This document shows positions 52,372 to 60,628 of a stretch of 64,000 nt of DNA, piece after piece. Numbering within the stretch: position 1 is the first letter of the stretch; every line of letters starts with the position of its first letter. Position numbers and translations under genes: made by a program. Location of the stretch: contig REGQ01000027.1 of the NCBI GenBank assembly GCA_004134985.1, forward strand, positions 1 to 64,000. Direction: 5' to 3'. Under the pieces are notes generated by a model. The model saw only the letters and a program-made list of their open reading frames with translations. It had not been told where the DNA came from and made no database searches. This DNA is from Paenibacillaceae bacterium. GTDB lineage: Bacteria; Bacillota; Bacilli; Paenibacillales; Paenibacillaceae.

Positions 52372-52380
52372 TGGTATAAT
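52372..52380 (+). promoter_or_regulatory. extended -10 promoter of the sugar isomerase gene
   Basis: TGGTATAAT contains the TGn extension and a perfect TATAAT (52375-52380). It lies 28 bp upstream of the TTG start; the -35 region (AAGTAT) is poor. Confidence 0.6.
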
Positions 52381-52407
52381 TGCAGTATTGAAAGGGAGGC
52401 GACCAGG

Positions 52408-53172
52408 TTGAAACTAACGAATATCGCTGCACAATTGTACACCGTCCGGGAGTTTACCAAGACGGCTGAGGATTTGAAGGAAACGCTTCGCAAAATTAAG
52501 GAGATCGGCTACGCCGGCGTACAGGTATCCGCCATCGGTCCAATTGACCCGGAGCAAGTGAAAGCGCTTGCCGATGAATATGGCTTGGCCATTTGCGCTA
52601 CTCATGTCAGCTTTGATCGCTTGAAGAATGATATCGAGCAAGTGATTCAAGAACATAAACTATGGGGTTGCACCTATGTGGGACTGGGCAGTATTCCTCA
52701 GGAATATCGCGGTTCTGCGGAAACCTACGAAGCATTTGTCAAAGCTTCGGCCCCGATCGTAGAGCGGCTGCATGAGGCAGGGCTGCAATTCGTATATCAC
52801 AATCATAAATTTGAATTCGAAAAGTTCGCCGATGGCCGTCGCGGTATGGACATTCTGTTCGATGAGACAAACGCGCAGGCATTCGGATTTGAGCTGGATC
52901 TTTACTGGGTTCATGCGGGCGGAGCCAATCCGGCTGACTGGATTGAACGGTCGCGCGGCAGAATGGGCGTTGTCCATTTGAAGGATATGGCGATCGTCGA
53001 TGACCAGCAAGTATTTGCCGAAATTGGCGAAGGCAACATGAATTACGCGCAGCTGATTGAAGCTTGCCGCTCAATCGATGTGGAGTGGTACATTGTCGAG
53101 CAGGATGTCTGCCGCCGCGATCCATTCGAAAGTTTGGCGATCAGCTTCCGCAAGCTTCAAAGCCTGTTATAG
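52408..53172 (+). CDS. sugar phosphate isomerase/epimerase (TIM-barrel)
   Basis: Encodes 254 residues from the TTG at 52408, 8 bp behind GGGAGG. It belongs to the AP-endonuclease-2/xylose-isomerase-like barrels: AAQLYTVREFTKTAEDLKET, IKEIGYAGVQVSAIG, CTYVGLGSIPQEY, the metal ligand region FVYHNHKFEFEKFADG, LDLYWVHAGGANP, MGVVHLKDMAI and YIVEQDVCRRDPFESL. The metal-binding Glu, Asp and His positions are present. Such proteins isomerise inositol derivatives, keto-sugars or hydroxypyruvate; the substrate is unknown. Single gene with promoter and terminator. Confidence 0.88.
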   Translation: MKLTNIAAQLYTVREFTKTAEDLKETLRKIKEIGYAGVQVSAIGPIDPEQVKALADEYGLAICATHVSFDRLKNDIEQVIQEHKLWGCTYVGLGSIPQEYRGSAETYEAFVKASAPIVERLHEAGLQFVYHNHKFEFEKFADGRRGMDILFDETNAQAFGFELDLYWVHAGGANPADWIERSRGRMGVVHLKDMAIVDDQQVFAEIGEGNMNYAQLIEACRSIDVEWYIVEQDVCRRDPFESLAISFRKLQSLL

Positions 53173-53211
53173 GATATAGGCGGCATAGATGTCATAGCTG
53201 CATACTTAACG

Positions 53212-53242
53212 ATCGGTTCCGCCTTGCGGGGCCGATTTTTTT
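53212..53242 (+). terminator. Rho-independent terminator of the isomerase gene
   Basis: ATCGGTTCCGC (53212-53222) and GCGGGGCCGAT (53226-53236) pair fully (two G-T pairs) around a CTT loop, followed by TTTTTTT. Confidence 0.9.
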
Positions 53243-53246
53243 ATTG

Positions 53247-53630
53247 AGACGCTGGGCTGGTGGCGGAAATTTGCTGGGCTGGCGGACAGAGGATCGCTTA
53301 TTCGTGACAAAAAGCAGCTTTTGGCGACTTTGGCGGACAGCAGCTGCGTTAAGCAGCTATAACATTCCACTTTCCAAGCGATTTTTAAGGACTGGCGAAG
53401 GCAGCGCGTGCGAGTAGAATTCTAACGCTGATGAGCGGCGCTATTTGGGGAAATCCAGCCCCATAAATATTGTAAGGAAACTGAGCCACCTTATTTCTAG
53501 AAAATCGTATGATTTTAGCCGTTCGTGGGGGGGATAAGCGCTGTAGCAAGCGTTAGAGTTGCTAAAGGACCATTTGAGGCCATTTAAGAGCTGTGGCAAG
53601 CGTTAGCGCAGGATACCCACGAAATAAAAC
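53247..53630. other. intergenic with dispersed repeat pieces
   Basis: No gene seen. TGGCGGACAGAGGATCGCTT at about 53280 and TTTGGCGGACAGCAG near 53330 resemble TTTGGCGGACAGAGAATCCC at about 23622. Two copies of CTGTxGCAAGCGTTAG occur at about 53541 and 53590. These look like degenerate intergenic repeats. Confidence 0.4.
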
Positions 53631-53825
53631 TGTCCCAAGTACGCCAGTCGATCGCCGGCAACCAGTAACTGTCTTCAAGCATGCCATTGATCGCGGCAAA
53701 CCAGTAACATTCCTCAAGCATGCTAGTCGATCGCCGGCAACCAGTAACTGTCTTCAAGCATGCCCATCGATCGCCACCCAACCAGAACTGTCCTCATGCA
53801 TGCCCATCGAGCGCCCCCTCCCAAC
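53631..53825. repeat. 39-40 bp tandem repeats, 5 copies
   Basis: Five imperfect copies of TGTCTTCAAGCATGCCA-T-GATCGC...AACCAGTAAC follow one another. Copies 2 and 4 share TGTCTTCAAGCATGCC; the last copy is degenerate. They end about 85 bp before the start of the FAD oxidase gene. No coding use. Confidence 0.85.
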
Positions 53826-53910
53826 GTTTTAATAAATCTTTAGCTGCGCTTAAGCACAGGCAATGTACAATAAAAGATAGTGGAAACTATTAGACGAAAC
53901 GGAGCGCAAG

Positions 53911-55362
53911 ATGAAAAAGGGACTGGCGTTGCTTTTGCTTGCCGCATTGTGTGTGTTTACTTATGTTCGAACGGATCGCCCCGATCAGGACCCCTATCTG
54001 ATTACGGATTACAGTCGGCTGCATCCTGTCAAGGTGGAGCGGGTAGCCACAGGCAGAGAGCAATCGCAGCTGGTGAAGCTGGTGCAGGAGGCGAGGGAGA
54101 AGGGGCTTGCGCTATCGATTGCTGGACAGCGTCACAGCCAGGGCGGGCATACGTACTATAAGGACGGCATTGTAGTTGATATGACCTCGTATAACAAAAT
54201 ATTGAAGCTGGATACAGCAGGCAAAACGATCCGTGTTCAGGCCGGAGCGACCTGGGAGGCAATACAGCACGTAATTAATCCGCATGGCCTGGCCGTCAAA
54301 ACGATGCAATCGCAAAATATTTTTACCGTCGGCGGTTCAATCAGCGTCAATGCACACGGCAGAGATATTCGGAGCGGTTCGATGATCGCAAGTGTTGAAT
54401 CTTTTCGACTGCTGACTGCAGAAGGGAAGATTATTCATGTGAGCCGAAGCGAAAATAGCGAGCTGTTCCCGCTTGTACTAGGCGGTTTCGGCTTGTTCGG
54501 CATCATTTTGGATGTGACGCTGTATTTGACAGATGATGAGGTATACACGATCGTGACGGAAGCGATGAGTGTGCAGGACTATACCGATTACTTTGTGCGG
54601 CAGGTGCTGCCCGATCCGGCAATCCGGATGCATATGGCCCGTGTCTCTACGGCACCGGGAAGTTTTCTGGAGGAAATGTATACGATGAATTACGTTGCCG
54701 CCGACAATATTCCGCTCAATAAGCATCACCAACTGCAAACGCGGGAGCTTGGCATTACAGTGGGCAAGGCGCTGTTTCAACTGAACCGATCCTCTAAGCG
54801 GTTCAAAGGCCTGTTCTGGCAGCTGCAAACGGCTCATTATTCGAATCTTCAGGGCAATGTTATCAGCCGCAACAATGCGATGCGCGCCAATTCGCAGTTT
54901 ATGGAATACAGCAATATCGGAAAAGCTGACTTGCTGCAGGAATATTTTATCCCGGTTGAACAGTATGCTGATTTCATTGCCGCGTTCAAGGCAATTTTGC
55001 TGGAAGAAAAACTGAATTTGCTAAATATTACGGTTCGATTCGTCAAGGAAGATCACGAGGCGGTGTTGAGCTACGCCAATGCGGACAGCTTTGCGCTGGT
55101 CTGTCTGTTTCATACCCCGCTCTCTGCACAGGCCAGGGAGGACTTTCAGCAGGGCATTGAAACAATCATTGACGAAGTGCTGAAGCATGGCGGCACCTAC
55201 TATTTGCCTTATGCCCCATTCCCTACGACAGCGCAATTCGCTCAGGCTTATCCGTCACAGCAGTATTTTTTTGCGAGAAAAGATCTTTATGACCCCGAAG
55301 GAATATTCATGAACTACTTTTATGAGCGTTATAGCGGGAGGGAGGAAATCGATGCAAATTAA
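53911..55362 (+). CDS. membrane-anchored FAD-linked oxidase
   Basis: Encodes 483 residues from an ATG behind GGAG. Residues 1-19 (KKGLALLLLAALCVFTYV) form a signal anchor. The FAD_binding_4 (VAO/PCMH) domain follows with LALSIAGQRHSQGGHTYY (its His is the likely covalent FAD site), GATWEAIQHVINPHGLAV, TVGGSISVNAHGRD and VLGGFGLFGIILDVTLYL. It resembles aldonolactone/alditol oxidases. Substrate unknown; active site should face outside. The last 11 bases overlap the next gene, so the two are translationally coupled. Confidence 0.85.
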   Translation: MKKGLALLLLAALCVFTYVRTDRPDQDPYLITDYSRLHPVKVERVATGREQSQLVKLVQEAREKGLALSIAGQRHSQGGHTYYKDGIVVDMTSYNKILKLDTAGKTIRVQAGATWEAIQHVINPHGLAVKTMQSQNIFTVGGSISVNAHGRDIRSGSMIASVESFRLLTAEGKIIHVSRSENSELFPLVLGGFGLFGIILDVTLYLTDDEVYTIVTEAMSVQDYTDYFVRQVLPDPAIRMHMARVSTAPGSFLEEMYTMNYVAADNIPLNKHHQLQTRELGITVGKALFQLNRSSKRFKGLFWQLQTAHYSNLQGNVISRNNAMRANSQFMEYSNIGKADLLQEYFIPVEQYADFIAAFKAILLEEKLNLLNITVRFVKEDHEAVLSYANADSFALVCLFHTPLSAQAREDFQQGIETIIDEVLKHGGTYYLPYAPFPTTAQFAQAYPSQQYFFARKDLYDPEGIFMNYFYERYSGREEIDAN

Positions 55363-55912
55363 CTGGCTCATCCGCTCCCAGGCTATGTTTACGATGGCAG
55401 CAGGGATGATTTATCCTTATTATCTGCTGTTTCTCAAAAATCTGGGAAATAGCTTCTCCAAGTATGGTCTTGCCTTCGCAGTGTTCACTTTGAGTTCGGC
55501 GCTGGTGTCCCAATGGCTCGGATCGCGTCTTGACCGAAGTGCCAAGCGGCTGTTGGTATTTGGCTCCTTAGGCATGATGGTGGCGATGACCGTGTTTCCG
55601 CTGGTATCGTCCTACGTCGAGGTGCTTATCGTCCAGGTTGTGATGGGGGCATGCAGTGCAATGCAGAAAATGAGCGAGCGGCTGCTGCTGGCCGATAATA
55701 CGGTGAGCGGCCAGCGCGGCGGGGCGATAGGCGCATTTCAATTTTGGACGTCGATCGCTTCGGGGCTGGCTGTCGTCGCCGGCGGTTTTCTCATTGACTG
55801 GCTGACGATTAATACGCTCTTCTACACAAGTGCCTTGCTGTACGGCGTGAGCGCGCTGATCGTTTGGCGGACACAATTAAATACCCAATCCGGATCAAGC
55901 GGCGGCTCATAA
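55352..55912 (+). CDS. half-size MFS-type membrane protein
   Basis: Encodes 186 residues from ATG 55352 behind GAGGGAGGAAA, inside the end of the oxidase gene. Six hydrophobic helices are visible. The loop GSRLDRSAKRLLVFGSLGMM between helices 2 and 3 is the MFS signature (G-x-L-x-D-R-x-x-x-x-R/K). Full MFS carriers have 12-14 helices and about 400 residues, so this is one half. Stop codon, terminator and coupling all look normal, so it does not look like a recent truncation. It may work as a homodimer or serve the oxidase. Confidence 0.75.
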   Translation: MQINWLIRSQAMFTMAAGMIYPYYLLFLKNLGNSFSKYGLAFAVFTLSSALVSQWLGSRLDRSAKRLLVFGSLGMMVAMTVFPLVSSYVEVLIVQVVMGACSAMQKMSERLLLADNTVSGQRGGAIGAFQFWTSIASGLAVVAGGFLIDWLTINTLFYTSALLYGVSALIVWRTQLNTQSGSSGGS

Positions 55913-55951
55913 GAGCTGCCATTTTTTTGTCCAGCCTGAGCGCAATAACCC

Positions 55952-55978
55952 GGCCGATATTTGGGTATCGGCCTTTTT
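55952..55978 (+). terminator. Rho-independent terminator
   Basis: GGCCGATA (55952-55959) and TATCGGCC (55966-55973) form a perfect 8-bp stem with a 6-nt loop and TTTTT after it, ending the oxidase-MFS operon. Confidence 0.9.
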
Positions 55979-56112
55979 CTGTCTCCGTCTAAATTACGAC
56001 GAAGACGCTCATATTTCTATTCCTTTTTAAGGAAAAAGCCCCTATACTAGTGTAGGATGTTTTTGTTTTAAATTCTAATATTAGGAACTGTTAAAAAGGA
56101 GGAAATAAAAGA

Positions 56113-58689
56113 ATGCAATTAATTACCCCATCTAAGAGAGTATTCATTGGCATCATTATGAGTCTGATGCTGACACTTTCTTTGATTACTTCTGCTGCCG
56201 CTGAGCCGGCAACGGATGATCTCCAGCATCATTGGGCGGAGAAGACGATGCGTGACTGGATTGAATCCGGACTGCTTAAAGGCTACAGTAACGGTGCTTT
56301 TGGCCCGGATCTCCCGATTACCCGCGCGGAGCTGATGGCCCTGATCAACCGCTCTTTCGATCTGACGGAGAAAACTGAGATCACCTTCACCGATATCGAT
56401 TCGTCACACTGGGCGTATACCGATATTGCGATTGCTGTCAAAGCGAGCTACATAACAGGTTATGATGATTTGACGATTCGCTGGAAGCAAGCCATTACCC
56501 GGGAAGAAGCCGCAAGTATGGTAGCAAGGCTGCTCAAGCTGCCGCTGGACGATAAGGAGTACCCGAATACGTTCAAGGATCAGGCGCAAATTGCCCAGTG
56601 GAGCAAACCATCAATTGCCACGCTTGTGGAAGCGAAGATAATGGTTGGCAAACCTGATGGAAACTTTAATCCGAAACGGCAGCTTACGAGGGCGGAAGCA
56701 GTCACTTTGCTGCAGAATGCGCTTGAATATCATAACGCGTCTAAAAATGCTGAGTTCAGCGCTGGCGGAATATACGGACCTGAGACAGGTACCCAAACCT
56801 TTGCAGGCGATGTCATTGTATCAGCGGCAGATGTTACCCTGCGCAACAGTGTCATAGAAGGGGATTTAATCGTGACCAATGCTGTAGGAGAAGGCGATGT
56901 TTATTTTAAAAAGGTCACTGTCAAAGGCATGACGATCATCCAGGGAGGGGGCCCGAGCTCCATCCATTTCGAGGATGCAGTTCTCGCAGAAATGACGATA
57001 GACAAGCAATCAGGCACGGTGCGCATTGTAATTACCGGAACAACGACTGTGCAGCGCGTTGTCGTACTATCACCCGTTAAACTTGAAGAAGCAGACATAA
57101 CAGGCAGCGGCTTTATCAATATTGAATTGGCCAAAAAGTTGCCAAGCGGTTCACAGGTTGAACTTATTGGTGACTTTGAAAAAGTTCATGTTTATTCATC
57201 CACCATCAAAGTCAGCATGTCAAGCGGCTCAATAAAGCAGCTCCTTGTTGCGACTGGGGCTGCGAATGCAGAGGTGAATATCAGCAAGACAGCGACCATA
57301 GCCGAACTCGTGTTGGATGCCATTGCCAAAGTATTGGGACAAGGAACAATTGACAAGGCGATCGTTAACAAAGGTGCGGAAAATTCCACTTTCGAGCGGC
57401 GTCCGGGTAAAGTAGAGGGCGAAGGTTCGAATGAAAACACCTCATCGCTTGCAAGCGGAGGCGGCGGTGGCGGTGGTGGCTGGTCTGGCGGTGGAGGAGG
57501 CGGTAACGGCGGCGGAAATGAGCCTGGTGGCGGAGACGGAGACTTAACACTGAGGGGGCTGACGCTATCTTCAGGCTTTGTACTGGATCAACTTGGTCCA
57601 CATTTCAATGTGACGGGAGCAAAGGGCTTTTCACCGAATGTTCACTCGTACCGGGTTTTGACTGATCGAGACATGGCTGAGCCGAAGAAGGTAAACTTAA
57701 CTATTAATAAGACATCGGATGCAAAAGTTTTTTATATTGTTCATAAAACCGGCGGGGAATATGTTGAGATGGAGGACATGAACAATAACAACAAAACAGT
57801 TGAGTTGACCGTTCGGCCGATGGAGGACTTATTCATCTCGATTATGGTTAATAGTGGCGTAGCAGGTAAAACTCCAGAGTTATACCAAGTGTCCATTCAG
57901 TACCCCAGATCGGTTCAGAACGGCATGCAGATTTCCCAAAAATGGGGGGATGTAAAATTTTTAAGAATAGGCACCATTAATGGGGAGAGAATTCTTTCTA
58001 CAGATCGTATTACATTATGGGATCATGAAACCAATGATCTTATTCTTACCTGCTCCATTTTTATTGACACATGTCCACTCCCGCCACATATAGATGTCGC
58101 CAAAGGAAAGTTTTTGGTGAAAATTAATCGAGACGATGTGCTTCTGGCTGAAGGGATATACGAATACGATTTAAGTGTTGCCGACGTTTTTACCGGTGAA
58201 ATCGGCTTGGAGGCTAAGCCTTATTCAAGGCAGGAGTTATTGGATATGGCAGCGAATTGGGGAAGCCCTGCATTGCCGTATAGATCGGGAGTCAGGTTCA
58301 CCTTAGATTCTGAGAAACTATTGCAGGAAATCCCTGAAGCTAAGTTCATTTCTGTGAGTCAAATGGAAATGAGAGGAAGTGTTAGTAAACTCCATGAGGG
58401 GCTTGCAATAGAGGAGTATAAAGTAAATATCAATCCGATGGGTTTCCATAATGTGAATCCTTTATATTCTATTGGTCTTTCAAACACGAGTGTGTTTTCT
58501 GGCTGGCTTGTCCATAAATTTGATTCCAATAAAATAGTGTATGATGAGTTTGTTTTCGTAGGAATTTATGATAAAAACTATAAACTGTTAGGACAACACA
58601 TTATGGTTGTTCAATATGATGAAGAGCATGTTGCGGAAGGGTCTGAGCTTGGGGGGAACTGGAAGCCACAGTCGCAAGAGCCCGAATAA
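56113..58689 (+). CDS. S-layer-homology (SLH) surface protein
   Basis: Encodes 858 residues from an ATG behind AAGGAGG. Signal peptide 1-33 (IIMSLMLTLSLITSAAA). Three SLH repeats cover about 38-200: HHWAEKTMRDWIESGLLKGY, SHWAYTDIAIAVKASYITGY and WSKPSIATLVEAKIMVGKPD, each with a TRAE/TREE-type motif; they bind pyruvylated cell-wall polymer. A beta-rich region with short repeats follows (DVTLRNSVIEGDLIVTNAVG), then a Gly-rich linker (about 450-478), a cadherin-like beta-sandwich (LSSGFVLDQLGPHFNVTGAK) and an AT-richer C-terminal domain of unknown type (540-858). Cell-surface protein; ligand unknown. Confidence 0.9.
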   Translation: MQLITPSKRVFIGIIMSLMLTLSLITSAAAEPATDDLQHHWAEKTMRDWIESGLLKGYSNGAFGPDLPITRAELMALINRSFDLTEKTEITFTDIDSSHWAYTDIAIAVKASYITGYDDLTIRWKQAITREEAASMVARLLKLPLDDKEYPNTFKDQAQIAQWSKPSIATLVEAKIMVGKPDGNFNPKRQLTRAEAVTLLQNALEYHNASKNAEFSAGGIYGPETGTQTFAGDVIVSAADVTLRNSVIEGDLIVTNAVGEGDVYFKKVTVKGMTIIQGGGPSSIHFEDAVLAEMTIDKQSGTVRIVITGTTTVQRVVVLSPVKLEEADITGSGFINIELAKKLPSGSQVELIGDFEKVHVYSSTIKVSMSSGSIKQLLVATGAANAEVNISKTATIAELVLDAIAKVLGQGTIDKAIVNKGAENSTFERRPGKVEGEGSNENTSSLASGGGGGGGGWSGGGGGGNGGGNEPGGGDGDLTLRGLTLSSGFVLDQLGPHFNVTGAKGFSPNVHSYRVLTDRDMAEPKKVNLTINKTSDAKVFYIVHKTGGEYVEMEDMNNNNKTVELTVRPMEDLFISIMVNSGVAGKTPELYQVSIQYPRSVQNGMQISQKWGDVKFLRIGTINGERILSTDRITLWDHETNDLILTCSIFIDTCPLPPHIDVAKGKFLVKINRDDVLLAEGIYEYDLSVADVFTGEIGLEAKPYSRQELLDMAANWGSPALPYRSGVRFTLDSEKLLQEIPEAKFISVSQMEMRGSVSKLHEGLAIEEYKVNINPMGFHNVNPLYSIGLSNTSVFSGWLVHKFDSNKIVYDEFVFVGIYDKNYKLLGQHIMVVQYDEEHVAEGSELGGNWKPQSQEPE

Positions 58690-58707
58690 AACATGCATAC
58701 AAGGACG

Positions 58708-58741
58708 AAGGACAGCGGAGACGAATGTCGCCGCTGTCCTT
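58708..58741. terminator. hairpin after the SLH gene
   Basis: AAGGACAGCGG (58708-58718) pairs perfectly with CCGCTGTCCTT (58731-58741), 12-nt loop. No T-run follows, so function as a terminator is likely but not certain. Confidence 0.5.
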
Positions 58742-58814
58742 GCTGCTGTGCCTTCCAATCGCACATTGTCTTCTTATTTATATAACCCATTGAATACTTT
58801 TAGCTAAGCCACTC

Positions 58815-59507
58815 TTATGACTTAGGGACAATCGTGCGCGGTGCAGTCAACCGTTTGAACAACTGCCCGATCGACAGCTTGGCGCACCAGAGCGAAAATG
58901 CTGTAAAGCATAATCCCCAGACAAAGGCAGGCACGGCGGTTGCTTTGCTAAGGTTGGCAGCATCGCCAGCCGCCGCCGGATCGATGAACGCAAGCGACAA
59001 TATAACAAAAGAGCTGATTACCGATTCAACCAGACAAATGAAGGCAATCAGCAAGTAATAGGTTTGCCTCAGCCAGCCTGGGGAGACCGTGTAGACGAGA
59101 ATCGTCAGTGCGGCAAACCCGGCACACCAGATCATGCCATAACTGTTGCGAACGAATAAGACTAGCGCGAGAATGGCAAGGCCCGCAACGATAAGGAGCC
59201 CTTGCCGTTCGCGGTTTTTGTTATACAGGCGAAATAACAGCAACGTGAACAGCGACGCGCCCATATAACCCGCGAGTGCAATCGGAATGGCTTTCCAGAT
59301 ATCGGTATAGGTTGAATAGGTGACACCGCTTTGGTCTGCGAACAGGTGAATGTACATAACCTTGCCGGACAAGAGCAGCGTTGCCATCGCATGAGCCATC
59401 TCGTGAACTAAAGTGTCTACACTCCGGAAAAAAGAAGAGAAAGGAATGAGACGCGTCAACATCGTCGAGACAATCAAAAACAGACCAAGCTTAATCCAGG
59501 AATTCAA
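58815..59507 (-). CDS. M50-type membrane metalloprotease-like protein
   Basis: Encodes 230 residues from a TTG at 59507, directly behind AGGAGGGGG; the open frame continues upstream only through a DNA repeat. About six or seven membrane helices. The motif DTLVHEMAHAMATLLLSG carries the HExxH zinc site of M50-like proteases; a second acidic ligand motif (N/LDxxP-type) is not evident. SGVTYSTYTDIWKAIPIALAGYMG is typical of the peptidase M50B-like group found in actinobacteria and Bacillota. Function unknown; possible site-2-type proteolysis. Confidence 0.75.
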   Translation of the reverse strand: MNSWIKLGLFLIVSTMLTRLIPFSSFFRSVDTLVHEMAHAMATLLLSGKVMYIHLFADQSGVTYSTYTDIWKAIPIALAGYMGASLFTLLLFRLYNKNRERQGLLIVAGLAILALVLFVRNSYGMIWCAGFAALTILVYTVSPGWLRQTYYLLIAFICLVESVISSFVILSLAFIDPAAAGDAANLSKATAVPAFVWGLCFTAFSLWCAKLSIGQLFKRLTAPRTIVPKS

Positions 59508-59522
59508 TTGACCCCCTCCTAA

Positions 59523-59670
59523 AGTTTTCCGAAGGAAAACACTTCGAAAGCATAAACTTAGTTTTCCGAAGGAAAACAACTTCGAAAGCATAGACCTAGT
59601 TTTCCGAAGGAAAACACTTCGAAAGCATAAACTTAGTTTTCCGAAGGAAAACACTTCGAAAGCATAATAA
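59523..59670. repeat. four 37-bp hairpin repeats in the leader of the M50-like gene
   Basis: Four copies start at 59523, 59560, 59598 and 59635. Each contains the dyad GTTTTCC-GAA-GGAAAAC and a second short dyad, CTTCGAAAG, and ends ATAAACTT or a variant. Copies 1 and 3 are identical; copy 2 has one extra base. They begin 2 bp beyond the RBS of the minus-strand gene, so its 5' leader would fold into a row of hairpins. Confidence 0.9.
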
Positions 59671-59920
59671 AATCATATTTTCGAGCATCCAGTTGTGACG
59701 GGAAATTCCGAAGCCAGATTTCTTGAGAATCCGGTGCTCCGCACCGTTTCCTTACAGTGAAGGGTGGTATGGGGAGGGGGCGCGGCCACACGCTCCGCTT
59801 GAGTCTCAGAGTTCCCCAATTCCGCCCACCCTGACTCCACTCATATGGCACCTACTAACTTCTAGCACCAACTGACTTTGTCGCAATATTATTGTACCGT
59901 ATCAGCCTTGCTCCATCAGT

Positions 59921-60538
59921 TCACCGTCGGGCACGCAGCTCGCGTCCGCCCCGCCAGGGCGAGCTGGCGCTCTGCGCAGCCGCTTCAATCAAATCGAAGG
60001 CCGCTTCGTCCCGGCCCGATTTGTAAAGCTTGATCAGACGAATGAGATCGTCGCGATCCATGAGTCTTACCTCGTTCACGGCCGCCAAAGTCCGGCAGGC
60101 GGCCGTATACACGCCGGAGGTCAGCACTATGGACTTCTCCGCTTCATAGTAGCGCATAGAAGCATAGACCTCCTGAACAGCACCAAGCCCTACTGGATGC
60201 TGGGGCGCATAACGCTTTGCCTGGACAACACACCGCACGCCGGAGCGGTCCATGAAGACGAGATCGGCGCCAAAATCTTTACTGCTGGTCGTTTTTATAA
60301 CATCTTCATAACCGAGCTCGGTGAACAGCCGATACAAGTAAAGCTCGAACTCAGAACCGTCGCGCATGCTATCGATGTCCTGAATCGTAATAATATCCGG
60401 GTCCGCTTCACGCAATCTGCGCTGCTTGCGTCGTTTGATAAACCTGACGATCCAGGCTATGAAGCACAGGGCAATAATCAGCGAGGCAAGTCCGGCATAA
60501 TAAACATTATTCGTTAATACATCAACAAGTTCGTTCAA
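59921..60538 (-). CDS. membrane-anchored Mrr-type restriction endonuclease domain protein
   Basis: Encodes 205 residues. One N-terminal membrane helix (about 14-32, YAGLASLIIALCFIAWIVRF) and a basic stretch precede the Mrr-type nuclease fold: SEFELYLYRLFTELGYEDVI, KDFGADLVFMDRSGVRCVVQ and AKRYAPQHPVGLGAVQEVYA. The catalytic D...(E/Q)xK arrangement is present as GAD...VQAK, the Q variant common in Mrr proteins. It may act on modified or foreign DNA at the membrane. No methylase or other restriction gene is nearby. Confidence 0.82.
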   Translation of the reverse strand: MNELVDVLTNNVYYAGLASLIIALCFIAWIVRFIKRRKQRRLREADPDIITIQDIDSMRDGSEFELYLYRLFTELGYEDVIKTTSSKDFGADLVFMDRSGVRCVVQAKRYAPQHPVGLGAVQEVYASMRYYEAEKSIVLTSGVYTAACRTLAAVNEVRLMDRDDLIRLIKLYKSGRDEAAFDLIEAAAQSASSPWRGGRELRARR

Positions 60539-60628
60539 ACGGCATCAGTTCTCTCCACATCCATGATTGGCTTTTGTACGCATCTTCTCTTACAGCATAA
60601 CATGGGCAATGCCTCAATCTCCAGTGGA

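Noticed and set aside
59508-59654. N-terminal extension of the M50-like protein with repeated FSFGKLSLCFRSVFLRKT
   Set aside because: It is translation of the DNA hairpin repeats; the AGGAGGGGG site places the start at TTG 59507, after the extension.
59523-59670. CRISPR-like array of 37-bp repeats with dyads
   Set aside because: The copies are directly contiguous, with no unique spacers, only four copies and no cas genes nearby.
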